NCBI GenBank assembly: GCA_022419385.1
Contig: JAJUBI010000003.1
Span: 2,108,001 to 2,172,000 of the forward strand
Direction of reading: 5' to 3'
From: Paraconiothyrium sp. Pb-2020
Taxonomy: Eukaryota; Ascomycota; Dothideomycetes; Pleosporales; Didymosphaeriaceae
DNA: 64,000 bases
Part shown: positions 43,586 to 55,559 of the stretch, in pieces
How positions within the stretch are numbered: position 1 is the stretch's first letter
Layout: each line of letters opens with the position of its first letter
Program-made: the position numbers and the translations under genes
The notes under the pieces: model-generated
Databases searched by the model: none
Seen by the model: only the letters and a program-made list of their open reading frames with translations
What the model was told of the DNA's origin: nothing

Positions 43586-45606
43586 TGTGTGGCGTGCCAC
43601 TCTCTTCAAAGTCGATTGATTAAGACGAAGAGGCAGGAAAAGGTGTGTGGTCTAGCTTTGATCATCAGCATCTTATAGCTTTCAGCTAGCGACAACGCTG
43701 GGTTTAATTCGCGTCTCGTCGTTGCACGATCGTTGCGAATGCGTGTAAGCAAAGAATATCATTCTAGCTTAGTCCACTCCACTGATAAATTTACAACTCA
43801 GTGAACTGCCGCGCAATAGCTGCAGCTTACCGTTACACAACACCTGTCCCGACTGGGTGCCAGCTCCTACATATTTCGAGCGCAGCTATTGTCAAAGCAC
43901 ATTAATATCAGCCTTAACCTGGTCATAATATCTATTGTTGACGCTCACTGAGGGCTCACCTGTTGTTCATGTTGTAAGCGTTATGGAGGGCGCGTTCAGG
44001 AGGAGTAACACTAGCAGTCAGAGAGAATCGCAAATCTCCAAGTCAATAAGGAAGGTTGAAGACAGTGTAGCTGTATATGCCAGCTCTAACGCGTCGTCCT
44101 TCGTAAATCGAGGCTTTTACTTGGACACAGGTACCTAGGTAGTCTTGGTCGACCGTGAAATGCACGCCATTGTACGCCCCGCCATCGGCATACCAACCAC
44201 ACACGTGCAGCACACCAATTTCAGCCCATCAGCATTACCTAGGTATCAACGGATCCTCACGTCACGCCGCTCCATCTTCCGCGGCCACACACAGTCATCC
44301 CCATCCCCACCTCTGTAGTAAATAGAGACACGCGAATCGAGTCGTCGCTGTACGTGGAGCCGCTCGGCAAGTCATCGCCCTCGATCATGAAGAAGCCTTT
44401 GGGATCTATCTAGGGCGGGTGATGTGCGCGACTCCCCTCCGTCGGCGCCTTAGCTCGCGTAGCTATGAGCTGGAGCAGCCTTGACTCACAGACCTGGACA
44501 GGACTCCGGCTTCGCAGGATTTTGACAGGTCGGAGTATTGTGCGCTAAGAATAGAATGGAGTGACCTTGGGCGTTGCTGTCCGTGGTCGCTAATCTTTCG
44601 CAACGGGCATAGACTTTAAGGAGTATAGAACGCTGTTGCTGATTCAAGTGACTGATCTCGAAGTGCGATAGGCCAATCGCGAGCCGCCGTCTACATTTGG
44701 TGAGTATCGAGAGTTGTTGTGGGACTTCTCCTGCGGTAGCTACGCAAAGCTCGTCCGACACGGGCAATAATGATCGTCCTTCATCAAGACAACGGCAGCT
44801 TGAAGCTTCAACCATGGAGTGCTAGTCGTCAGTCAGAGTGTCTGGAATTTAACTCACTCAAAATGCTCTTCTTCGATTGTCAACTGTCGTGAGTTTCTCC
44901 ACGAAAGACTCAGTATCGAAAAATTTGGTTGGTACCCCGGGTAGACGGGCGATTCCCTACCGATGTCGAATCCGGAGCGAAGAATGCCTCGCACCTCGCA
45001 GGTTTTGGTTGCGATTTACTGTGGAGGTGCAGAGTCAAGGAGTCAATCTACGCTACGTTCGATTGTTTGTCATACAGTCCTTCCGAAGTGTTGCCGGACA
45101 TACTTTGTATTGAAGAAGCTGACGGCTCATCCCAGTGATGGGCACTCGTTGGGGTCGCACCATGGGACCCCCTCGGCTAACCTCAACCCTGGGCATAGGT
45201 CCCGCTAGCCGTATCCGGGGTGCGGTAAGACGTTCGAAGGTGAGCGAACCACCAATAAGAGCATCCTGCATCCTCCCATCCTCAGGCAACATTGCGTAAT
45301 CATCATTCACGCTTCAGTAATGCTGTATTCAACGGCACGTTCCTCGTCTCCTCTCTTGCGTAGGACGTCCTTCTACAGCTGCTGTTCACACTGCTTTAAT
45401 GAGGCTACGACGATCTCTGCGCGTTGCAAACCTTCGCTCATCCACGATTGTGATTTGACCGACATCCGGACCTCAATACAGCATGGGGCCCCGCAACACC
45501 CCCTAAAAGGGTTGTAGTGGTTCGCCCGTAGGAGAGCCGCCTCCAAAGAGACGAAAACCATCCCAAGCCATGACCACTGGAGGTGATTTCTCTTGCTTCA
45601 CAATGG
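43586..45606. other. Gene-poor divergent interval
   Basis: 2.0 kb between divergent genes. CCTAGGT occurs at about 44134 and 44238. Short ORFs at 43935-44138 and 44486-44815 have no support. Confidence 0.4.
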
Positions 45607-46831
45607 ATGGCAACGACATCAGTCTCCATCGATGATCGGCGTTTTCTCCGAAGAGGAAAGCAGAAGTCAAGGGCATCAGAAGAAAAGGTGCCTGACTACT
45701 ATGTCGACTCCTTAAACGAGCTGTAAGTCTCTCATATGCATCCATATGACACGCTCATCCCTACCAGTGCTCGGGTGACGACGACCCTCGCAAGACATGC
45801 GTGGCCGCTGCTCGAGCGGTCGCGAATGAAGGCTTTGACATGGATGGAGTGTATTAGGCCATCGTTCCAAGCGATCAACATCTTCAACGAATGTATGTCG
45901 AACGCTTGACTGGCGATAAGGCGCTGTCGGCTAAGAAAATGCAGGCACTACCGCTATGGATCAATCTCGAATTGATAGCATCATAGATGACCTTTCAACT
46001 GAATATGTGTATCTGGATTTGCACATTCCATTCGCGCTCAACGTCGATGCGGCCACTTCTCAACTTGCCCGATGGGAGGACGACTCGTCACCTTCATACA
46101 GCATCGTCGGTGTCTTCTCCTGCAGCTCAAATACGAGCTTGTTGCATAATACATTGAACTTTAACCTCGCTAGGTACCTACGATTGTTTGTGCATTTGAC
46201 CACGCCTCTCTACACTACCGGTTACGACGATTATACGGACGAAGAAATACGCTCCGTTCGCGTCTGTATAGGGGACCGACTGTTGCGGGCACTCGACCCC
46301 TTAGTCCATCCAACTGAGATCGAAGCGTCCGAAGAGAAGCTATCGAAACTACGGTCGTTGTTCCTGCTGCTTTTGGGCATTGTTGTAGGAATGAGATACA
46401 CTTGTTCAGATATGGGTGAACCATTTACTAAACATATACCCTCGTAGAACTGACAGATCGTTTAGGTATTCGATCAGACTGTATCACGATGGGGCAAGCA
46501 GGAATTCAAGCAAGAAGCATTGCTGCGGCTCCTGTACCACTATTTAATATACATTGGGAAAGCTACGGCACTATTGGAAAGCTCGAGCGAGGAGAGAACC
46601 TTGCTTGGTCGATGGGGAACACAGTGGAATAAGCCTGCGGCTTTCACCTGGAATCGCAACCAGGGCTTAGAAATGCACTACGGTATAAAACCTTTAGCCA
46701 ACTGGATCGAATCATCATCTGGAGATGAGTCACTCAGCAGCATCGACGTCGACCTGTCGGACTTCCACGATGTCGCCATGTTCACCGAGGGCGGGGACCT
46801 ACTTAAGTGCTCATCCTGCGGAACGTTATGA
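45607..46831 (+). CDS. Orphan protein, four exons, 348 aa
   Basis: Family not recognised. Exons: 45607-45722, 45768-45892, 45945-46384, 46466-46831; introns 45 bp (GTAAGT...CCAG), 52 bp (GTATGT...GCAG) and 81 bp (GTAGGA...TTAG), with all phases fitting. The ATG at 45607 has a good context (aatggATGGCA). The protein is mainly helical and begins MATTSVSIDDRRFLRRGKQK. It includes VPDYYVDSLNEL joined to ARVTTTLARHAWPLLERS, then MECIRPSFQAINIFNE, IIDDLSTEYVYLDLHIPFALNVD and EALLRLLYHYLIYIGKATALLES, and ends in an acidic stretch and LKCSSCGTL. The length of protein-like sequence recovered across three splices supports a real gene. Confidence 0.65.
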
Positions 46832-48383
46832 ACAGAGCTGGATCAGGCTGGATTGTGTTTGATATGCTAGAAGCATCAATACCAAGATAAGAGCTTCACA
46901 CAACTAGTATCCTTTGAAAGCGACTTTGACTCTCCAGCGAACCAGCTGATTGGGGTCGGTCAGCAGCCAAACTTTGCATGTCTACCGACAGCTTAGATCG
47001 ATCACTGATTGAAGACAAAGATCGCCGTAAGGTATATGTGATCGCGGCCACTAAGCGTGATTTTGTTTTCTTGTTTCGATTCGGACGGTACTGGGCTCGG
47101 GGCGCCGATTCAAAAGAACTCTCACGGGCTTCATTCCCGAGTAGTTCGGGTAGACCTGGGTACAGGTGCGAGGCCTACCGGTATAATCCTTGAAATGTCC
47201 AATCTCAAACCGAACGTTCTCCGATATCGCTCATGAGGACTGTCTGCTGCTCCCCAGAAGAACACGATAATAGACTGGAATGCCGGATTACGGGTCTCGC
47301 TTCAGACATGGAACTTACCAAGTTAGATCGCAAATGATATCACTTTCGACCAACATTTGACTAAAGCAAATATTCCGGTCCGCCCGCTCTCCGCAAACCA
47401 CGCGAGCGTAGATTGGGGATGTAAGCATAAGCACTCGGTCGCCGTCGTATACGTTACACAAGGACTCATAAGAGTAGTTGCTCGACAATCGCGCCAACCC
47501 CATAACATCGGCTATATTGAGGCGCCTAACTTCGTCGAACTGTTTGTATTGGTTGCTTTTGATTGCGCTCGTGTTGGGCGCGTGCGAATGCGGCGAATCC
47601 GAGACACGTACTCCCATTCTTCTCTGCGCCACAGCGATACAGCAAGTCCATCACAATTGAACAACATGCTGAGCGGACCTTGCATGTTTACTATAAGGCA
47701 ATACCGTTGGGTTTTGCGAAGATCAGAGCCAGGCAGTGTCAGAAAGGTGGCGCATGCATCCGTTCCTGCATTTCGCAACCCGAGGATCTGGAAAACATTG
47801 TCAGAAAAGCACGATCCACACGTGGCAGTAAATGCATCCCTGACAATTATATGCGGACCGGCGTTTCGGGACTTGCACGTACACAAGCGTCCATTCAAGC
47901 TTTGTGCCTAGAGGTTGGTCGATGGCTTGTTCGTGTCCACTTTCCTTGTCCTTAGCCTTGCAGGAACCGGGGTCGAGCATATACAACAGGTTGAGAAGTG
48001 AGTTGCGAAGACTCGGATGTGCACCGATGTAGTACTGCGGCTTCGGAATCCCTCGTAGCATGCGAGACAAAGGTCATGTTTTTTCATACGGGCGGTGTTG
48101 GTGGTGGGACGTGTGGCAAGCCACACGATTGCTCAGGTCGCTCGCACCGGCAGTGATCTCAGCTGCACCCAATTAATGGTCAGTAAACGCGATTTAGGAT
48201 GCGTAGGTGGGTTTGCCACATGAATTGAGGCTCCCTTCTTTTACTTCCGCCTGCTGGAAGCTGTCACTCCGGAACAGACCGGTTGCTAGACGATGCCATG
48301 GGGAATCAACTGACCGAATGCAGCTACGCAACCCGGATCCAAGGGGTTCCAAGTGCTCTGGCGCTGCTCTCGTTCGGCCACTG
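46832..48383. other. Intergenic, no firm gene
   Basis: 1.5 kb. Minus-strand ORFs at 47801-48126 overlap in two frames and show some Cys clusters, but no start, splice or domain that I can support. Confidence 0.35.
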
Positions 48384-48390
48384 TATATAA
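48384..48390 (+). promoter_or_regulatory. TATA box upstream of the GMC gene
   Basis: TATATAA at 48384-48390, about 147 bp before the ATG of the GMC oxidoreductase, at a plausible distance for its promoter. Confidence 0.5.
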
Positions 48391-48536
48391 GACCCCTCGC
48401 TGCTCGGTAGTATCCTCCACGCATACAAATCCAGGGAGCCAAGCAGTTTCTTGCGTCAAGGCCAGGATATTTCTCGAGCACCTCGCATTCTGTACGAGCT
48501 CAGGTCTCCTCTGCTCTCTCGTCTCTGCTTTCCAAC

Positions 48537-50842
48537 ATGATTTCCAAACATACTAAAAGTAGTGTTTCTATCCTATTCGCTTCACTCTTCACCAACCTTA
48601 TTTTCTCCTCTCCCACAGACCCCATATCCGGTCAACATCTCCTCGGCCAATCTTTTGGTGTGCCTGGAGTCAATTCATCGTACGACTACGTGATTGTAGG
48701 CGGCGGCACTGCGGGTGAGCGAAATCTTTAGCACGACACGTCTCTAGCACGACACGCTCGATCCTCAAAGACACGGCCACGCGCAACTTTTTCCAATCGC
48801 TTGACCTTCCTCAACGTGGGCATTCCATTGTACTCTTTTGACTAATCATTCTGATGACAGGTCTGCTCCTCGCTAATCGTCTCTCCTCCTCTCCAGCCAA
48901 TACCGTCGCCGTCATCGAAGCCGGTACTTTCTATGAGATCTCCAACGGTAACATCAGCAATATACCGCGATATGTATGGACCGGCACGGGCATGACGCTC
49001 GATGATGTAAGTGCTCGTTTAGATTCACTCAGCTTTACCCTACCGCCGTGTGCCCGCATTTGAAGTAGTCTGCCATGATTCAGAGAGTTGCAGACGCTCG
49101 CAATCACCCTCAGTTTGGATCACACTAATACTACCCATAACTTAGGCAAACCCTCTCGTAGACTGGATGTTTACCACCGAGCCCGAGGTTGGCTTCGGAA
49201 ACCAATCTATCCACTACGCTCGTGGCCGTGCGCTGGGCGGAAGCTCAGCGAGGAACCACATCGGGTATCAGCGCGGCACCAAAGGCTCGTACGACAAATG
49301 GGCTGAAGACGTAGGCGATGAGGGTTTCGAATGGAACAATTTCCGCAAGTTCTTCGATAAATCGATCACCTTCCACAAAGTGGATACGTCCAAGAGAAGG
49401 GCAAACTCTACGCCTCCAGATGACCCTGCTGGGCAAGGTGCGACGAGCGGCGAGGTGAGCGTTAGTTACACTAACTATGTTGGCCCTTTCACGAGCTGGG
49501 CCCTCAAGGCGGTGAGGGCACTAGGAATGAAGGCCATCTCAGGGTACATCGGGGGCGAATTGATAGGGAGCAGCTGGGACGTTCGTTCAGTAGACCCCAA
49601 GACGATGGTGCGGGACTCAGCGGAGACGGCTTTCTTGCGGCCAGCTCTGAAGCGCCAAAATCTGGTCGTGTATCCTAACACCATGGCTACCAAGGTCCTA
49701 TTCGAGGGAACAAAGGCGGTGGGCGTGCAATTGGATACGCTGGGCAAGGTCACGAAGCTGATCGCGAAGAAGGAGGTCATCCTCAGTGCGGGCGTCTTCC
49801 AGAGTCCGCAGTTGCTGATGGTTAGTGGGATTGGACCGAAGGCTACGCTTGGCAAGTATGGCATCCCGGTGATTGCTGACTTGCCGGGAGTTGGCCAGAA
49901 TCTGCACGTAAGCCACCCTTCTCTCGTCGACTTGCTCGACCACTGATTATGACAGGACCATCCCGCTGCCCTGGTCGTCCATAAGGTCAGAACCCCCAGC
50001 TCTACGCAGTTCAACACCGTGGCCAAGCGCGCCGCTGTAGATGCTTCCTTCCTCCGGGATGGTACTGGTCCTCTCTCTGGGACGGGAGGCGAGATCATCG
50101 GGTGGGAGAAGGTCCCGCGTCGGCTGGTTTCGAATAAGACAGCCGCAGACCTTGATGCCGCCGTGTCCGAAGACTGGCCTGACCTCGAGATTCTCGCTAC
50201 AGAAGGTTACCCTGGGCCCGTACCGCCAGACGATAGTGATTACGTCGGCATTGACATCGCGCTCGTGAACACCTTCTCTCGGGGAACAGTATCGATTTCG
50301 AGTGCATCGGCGCTCGACCCTCCAATTATCAACATCAATTTCCTCAGTGACTCCCGCGACCAGGAAATTCTCATTGCCGCAGTCAGGCGCGCGCGAGAGA
50401 TCTTCGCCGACAAGAGTCTTGAAGCAGTACTTGTTGGCGAAGAGGTCGCGCCGGGTAGTGCAACGCAGGCGGATGAGGATATCCTGTCGTACATCCACAA
50501 GTCGGCCCAAATCTTCTTTCACGCGAGTAGTACCTGCAAGATGGGTAAGAATGGAGATTCCAACGCGGTCGTAGATTCGCAAGGCAGAGTGTTTGGTGTC
50601 AAGAACCTGAGGGTGATCGATTTGAGCGCAGTAAGTGAACCCATTGGTACAACGTGGATGTGTCTCCGGAGGGCAGATAGAAAATGTCTTCCTTGTCTAC
50701 GTGATACATACACGAGGTATAACTCCAGCCTCTCAACTCACACTAAACGCCTTAGGTACCGTTCCTCCCGCCAGGGCACCCGATGGCGACAGTGTATGCG
50801 CTGGCAGAGAAGCAAGCTGCGGCAATCCTGGGAGGAAACTAG
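48537..50842 (+). CDS. Secreted GMC oxidoreductase
   Basis: FAD-dependent glucose-methanol-choline family enzyme, aryl-alcohol/choline-type. Exons: 48537-48714, 48861-49006, 49146-49907, 49956-50630, 50756-50842; 615 aa. A signal peptide (SVSILFASLFTNLIFSSP) is followed by YDYVIVGGGTAG joined to LLLANRLS (dinucleotide site), VAVIEAGTF, HYARGRALGGSSARNH (GMC signature 1), EVILSAGVFQSPQLLMVSGIGP (GMC signature 2), LPGVGQNLH joined to DHPA, and the C-terminal active site HASSTCKMG with LRVIDLSA joined to VPFLPPGHPMATVYALAEK. The last 28 residues, including the second active-site His, come from exon 5. It probably oxidises an alcohol or sugar outside the cell; the substrate is unknown. Confidence 0.93.
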
Positions 50843-51845
50843 CTCTCTTACCTCTTGCTCGAGTGTCCGCAATCAGTCAAGAGCGTGATAATTAGGTAAA
50901 TTAACATTTTTGGGATTGTTCACTAGATAGTGCTCCTCGCTGTGACCGAGGTATGTTATTACTGTCACTGAGAGTTCGGCAAAGCGTTGGAGGTTATTTC
51001 TGATGATGCGAGGCGTTGATGCTCACGGCAGCTGATACGTGTTGAAGATGACTTGCGCCTCCAAGTATATCTCTTGGAGCAGCCTCACGCAAAGGAATAT
51101 CCTCACAACCAGTGTGCCGTCCGGATGTGCAGGCGTCTCGATATCTGGGCTGTAAACGTTGTAACACTTCACCTCAACTCGAACGCCTTACAAATTAGGA
51201 CGCGTGGCTCGCTAGGGGGGTGAAGGAAGGAAAACGGTTGTTGGGTGAATATTGACTGGTCGGAAGTCCCATTGGTGAGGTCAGCGTCGTGAGAACCTGC
51301 CTATAGTCAGGCTAGTTGCCAGCATAAAGAGACATGGCTTGGTCTACTTACCGGCGTAGGATTTGGCTTGGTAACCTCATTGGCAACAGACGCGCCGCTT
51401 AGTGGCGTTGTTTCAGCTGCCTGGCTTCTCGTGGAAGGTTTGCCGCAAATGCACCGTCGCGTGTAGCCTTCTTACCGGGGCACTTTCTCTTCCGGGGATG
51501 GAGTTGCTTGTAAACTCCTGCGCTGGTGTGAGGTGTCGTTGGCCTAGAAAATATAAGGTTCGTGCGCTCGTTCCTGATGCTGTATACAATAGAGCGCTTG
51601 TCTGTAGGTAAGAGAAGGTGTATTAGGACAGGTTGACGTCGCTTGGAAGACTGCATAGCGGTGGAATTAGTGTTGCAGCGGAGGTGTAGATATTAATAAG
51701 GATGGCGGACTTTACGTTGTGTTGGTAGGTTAAATTTATTAGTGACCTAAAATGCAAAAGCGCTACTATCACTATAAAAACACCATCAGAACTGAGAAGG
51801 CAATGGATCGTTCAAATAGCATTGGCTATCACTCTATCCGCTCCT
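50843..51845. other. Intergenic, no gene seen
   Basis: 1 kb between the GMC gene and the decayed exonuclease locus; becomes AT-rich after 51660. Confidence 0.45.
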
Positions 51846-52943
51846 TCATCTCGCTTCCTCCTTGGAAACCTCTCCATCCTGAGCGTATCTTTTTCTGTTC
51901 TGCCATAGCCTGACTAATCGCGCCTCAGCCTGAGCGTCGGCACCCGCGTCATGCCATTCAACATGGCTGACATCAAGTAAGCCAAGCGCGAAGCCGTAGG
52001 CTGCTTGGAGTACCATACACGGCGTGTTGTCACAAGGATGAATATCCTCATCAGGTTGAGTGATGGTATCCTGGTGAGATCTTCCTTCCTGACGAGGATC
52101 TCAGCGCGATCTTGTCGAATTTTGGCCAAACCTTCGGCGTCTATCGCAGTACTCCCCCAGTAGATAATAACATCCGTGTCCCCCAGCCCGAACTGGTCCT
52201 TGAATTCCTCCTTCTTGATCGTGGATTGCGTAAGCCCTTTTGCGAGTGTATTGCCTTGTCCATATGCCTTAGTCCAAGCATTGTGAAACCATTTCCAGGT
52301 GTATGGCATTACACCAGGGATCTTCTTCTTAATCTCTGTAATAAGGTCTTCCCTCGTCTTATTGGTGTACAAGATGTTCGCGGTGTACGTGCCAGTTGTA
52401 GGATCCATCGCATTACATCCACCGAGCTCCATGGTGATTGCGGAGAAAGGCTTCCGTGAGTACCAGCCTTCAACGTCGCAGACAAAAAGTAATCCTGTCT
52501 TGGCCTGTTTCTCCATAACTGCAATAAAGTCTTACACCTCCGCAAGTTCTTTAGGTAGTAGATGCTCCTTCTCGCGCCAGTGGATCGCAGTATGTTGTTT
52601 GGGATATTGAGAACTTTAAAGCCTGCGACAATCCAGTTTTTACGATCCACTGCAACCGCTGCTCATGAGACCTGCAACCATGGAATCAGAGAGCTGTATC
52701 AATAGTTGTTAAGTCTTGTTCCCCCCAGCAAGCATTCCATACCTTACACCGAGGGTTGCCATTAACGAACTGGAAGCCGTCACGCTCGGGATCTAGCAAG
52801 ACGGGGTTGATCAAGTGAAGGTCCAAAGAATCAAGCCAGATCCGTGCTAAAGGAGCGGTCGATATGGGATAGTTGAACTTTACAACAGGTAAATGCTGTC
52901 TCAGGAAGACTATTGTCTCATTCAACCCAGTAAAAGCGTACAC
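51846..52943 (-). pseudogene. Decayed DEDDh exonuclease-like gene with family-repeat block
   Basis: Read on the minus strand: a block at about 52940-52700 (NVYAFTGLNETI, VKFNYPISTAPLARIWLDSL, HLINPVLLDPERDGFQF) matches the relic at 37.6 kb. Next comes DRKNWIVAGFKVLN...RSIYYLKNLR in one frame. It shifts near 52530 into DFIAVMEKQAKTGLLFVCDVEGWYSRKPFSAI, which holds the D-x-E of a DEDD exonuclease, and continues to SLNL. It shifts again near 52050 into DEDIHPCDNTPC, YGFALGLLDVSHVEWHDAGADAQAEARL with the H-x-A-x-x-D-A terminal motif, and stops at 51846. Two frameshifts and no single open frame indicate a pseudogene. Domain naming rests on these motifs only. Confidence 0.6.
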
Positions 52944-53201
52944 ATTGGACCTGGTTTGCCCTCTTTTGGTCTTACCCTTGTGGCGATGATACTATGCACA
53001 CGCCTCAAAACACTGTCAAGAGAAAGGGAAAAGTCTCCCGACGTTTCTTTGCAGAAATGATGATATCATGACGATGGAGCTTAAAAACTTTCATAGAAAA
53101 CACGATCAACGAAAGAACTAATCGAAAGTTGTTGTGTTCAGTTTCTACTCAAGCATCTGGAGGTCAACCGTACTGGGATTAGAAACCACCCGGCAAACTC
53201 T

Positions 53202-54584
53202 CTAGCCCTGAGTCACATCGTCAGTAATGCTCCATAGCAGAGATAATTCCACACTGCTCGACGTACAGCCATCAATATTCTCGTTCACAGCGGACTTCTG
53301 CCCACACTTGTTCATATCATCCACCGACTGTAGCTTGTGGCCGTACTCAGAGCAATTCGTATGAAAATAACACGGCGAATCTAGCACTTTCTGCAGCGAG
53401 TTGTCTTTCCATCCGAAGACGTAGTCTGCATGGTTGGCGTATCCGGTGCTACACAATGTCAAGGATGGCTAGGAGAATAACGGGCAAGAAAGCTTACGCG
53501 TCTCCAAAAGACCACACGAACGGATTACTTCCGTCCTCCGGCCACTCCAGCTCGTTGAATTCTTTGGTATCCCAGAGGACTTCGAACATGACCTGGGCAG
53601 TTCGGACGGGATGAGTCGTCGGGCAAGGCCCGCCACTCTCAAATGTACCAGTTTCTGGGTAGCTGCGATGGAGTCAGCCAGCTTAAGCTTCTGCGGTCGT
53701 AGAGGAGTCCTTTCTACCTCATATGGGACATGTGGTCGGGACTGTCTAGATTTTTCCTGTCTACTATTAGTTCACGCGGCAATGTGTCTCTATTTCGTTG
53801 ATACTCACCCATCCCAACATGATGGAAATCTTAGTGTCACTAATATTCCCTCCTTACACCTACGCTGCGGAAACGCGATTGTCTCTGGCGACCGCTGCGT
53901 CCAGGTATCCAAGCATGTGTATGTCAGATACCTAAACCGCGAGGCTTCTACAAGAGTCCTGGCATGTACATCTCCAATAAACATTCGGAAGCCCTATTGC
54001 TGTTACTTTCCATGCCAAGCGAGATGACTGGAAGGGGAACATCGCACCGGCTTGAAGGCTGTGACGTTCGATTTCTGATCTTGGTCGTAAATTGCATCCT
54101 GCATGTAGTAAACTGTCAAGCCTCCGTTCGCGAGTTCAAACTGATTGTTTCCGATATTTGGGACGCGCTTGTACGATCCATTCTTTGCGTGGAAGTATAG
54201 CACTGCGGTCCAGTAGTTTGCTGCGCCAGTCTCACTGCATCAGTTCTGCCAATTTGCTGCTACCATAATGTCGACCACAAAGCCCAACTCACAGAAATCG
54301 TCCGCGAACGTGCACGTGGTACATGTGCTTTCACCAGGCATATCCTTTCCGGCTGCCATGGTCGCATTAAATGAGTTCTGTGAACTCGTTAGTGCGCCGC
54401 AACAAGCAGTCCTCAGAACCGAACTACTCACACCGCCAACAATCTGATGGACATGCGCAGACGGATTCGCCCCCGGTTCAACCAAAGGATCTAGTCGTTC
54501 CCGAACGAGCTGCGAACAATGGAATCGGACAACAGCGCTGATAGGAGCCGCGAGCGCCAGTACGAATAGAGGGTGCCAGTGCAT
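53202..54584 (-). CDS. Secreted DUF1996-domain protein
   Basis: Seven exons: 54584-54432, 54377-54293, 54220-54048, 53993-53809, 53756-53718, 53662-53498, 53448-53202; introns 49-72 bp; 348 aa. Signal peptide MHWHPLFVLALAAPISAV, then the family landmarks in order: VRFHCSQLVRERLDPLVEPG, HVHQIVGG joined to NSFNATM, STCTTCTFADDFS joined to NYWTAVLYFHAKNGSYKRVP, GFRMFIGD, LTYTCLD, LRFPSCWDGKNLDSPDHMSH, YPETGTFESGGPCPTTHPV, and TGYANHADYVFGWKD. Each splice was fixed by restoring such a block in phase. Function unknown; secreted fungal proteins of this family are widespread and His/Cys-rich. It is divergent from a small secreted protein 286 bp away. A 15-aa Ser-rich tail replaces the usual Trp-containing end. 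Confidence 0.9.
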
Positions 54585-54870
54585 CTTGACCTTCGTGTAC
54601 CTCAAGGGGTTTTGGTGTTGTGTAGCAAGAGATCATCGTAGGAGTAGCAGGCGCCGAATTGGTGGTTCACACCGTCAATCTACACCCATGTCAAAATAAA
54701 CACCATGCAGATATTGTTCGTGATGAATGCATAGTGTGGGGCGTAGAGGAGACTGCCGATGCCCCACCTCCCTGACTATCGTCTCTTCAGCATCCATTCT
54801 GGCCTCCTAGAACCGACAACAGCACTTACGGATGAACTTCTATCTTGGAAGCTTATTCCAAAGGGCCGAT
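54585..54870. promoter_or_regulatory. Divergent promoter of two secreted-protein genes
   Basis: 286 bp between the ATG of the DUF1996 gene (minus) and that of the 8-Cys secreted protein (plus); a shared regulatory region is likely. Confidence 0.5.
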
Positions 54871-55248
54871 ATGCATCTCCACTCCACACTCATCGCTTTC
54901 CTCTGCAGTCTGGCTTTCGCTGCCGCAGAAGACGACCTCTGTCCCAAGAACGAGTACGCCTGCCTCGACATCATCAACTCCAGCCAATGTCTTGCTCAGC
55001 TTGTCATCCAGAAGATGTCACCTTTGACCAAAGAAAGTATGGTGAAGTGCGTCATGAATGAGGGTGTCGCGAGTAGCTTGCCCGGAGCGCAAAAGGTAAG
55101 TCTGAGTTCACATTAGACACCGTCACCGTGGGGCACATCAGACGCTGAAGGGACTGATCACGATGTATAGTTATGTCGATGCTCAGGTTGCCATACTGAG
55201 ATTATCAATTCAGCAATCAGGGAAATGTTTCCGCCACCGTGCGCGTAA
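54871..55248 (+). CDS. Small secreted cysteine-rich protein (8 Cys)
   Basis: Exon 1 is 54871-55095 and exon 2 is 55171-55248, with a 75-bp intron (GTAAGT...TATAG); 100 aa. Signal peptide MHLHSTLIAFLCSLAFAAA; an upstream in-frame ATG at 54832 would disrupt it. The mature part has eight cysteines in the order DLC, YAC, SQC, VKC, LCRCSGC and PPC; three of them lie in a CxCxxC cluster contributed by exon 2. The count and size resemble CFEM-like or effector-type proteins, but the CFEM spacing is not convincing. Unspliced, the frame would end before the last four cysteines. Function unknown; an extracellular role is inferred. Confidence 0.7.
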
Positions 55249-55559
55249 TGTCAAATGGAGAGAGGTGGGCCGATTTGTAGTGCTTGACCGATGGTATCCG
55301 TTGTAGAGTGGCTCGCAGACGTCATGCACGTAGAAAACCGAAAGCCACTGTTGACACATCGCGGGAGCATTAGACTGGACCTAAGGGGACATTGTTCTGT
55401 AAGCAGATACAGTGAAGGCCAGTACATCAGGAGCGACGTCGCTGGGTTTGGCAGGGACAACATTGAGCACCATTAATTGCCCTCTTGTACGCTCTGGCAT
55501 CGGTGACATATTCCGTGTCCATCCCATTCCTGTCTGGTTCCTCTGCCCGAGACTTCTGG
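55249..55559. other. Convergent intergenic region
   Basis: 310 bp between stops of the 8-Cys gene and the acidic orphan. Nothing seen. Confidence 0.45.

Noticed and set aside
47801..48126. Overlapping minus-strand ORFs with Cys clusters
   Set aside because: Two frames compete and no start or splice sites join them convincingly.
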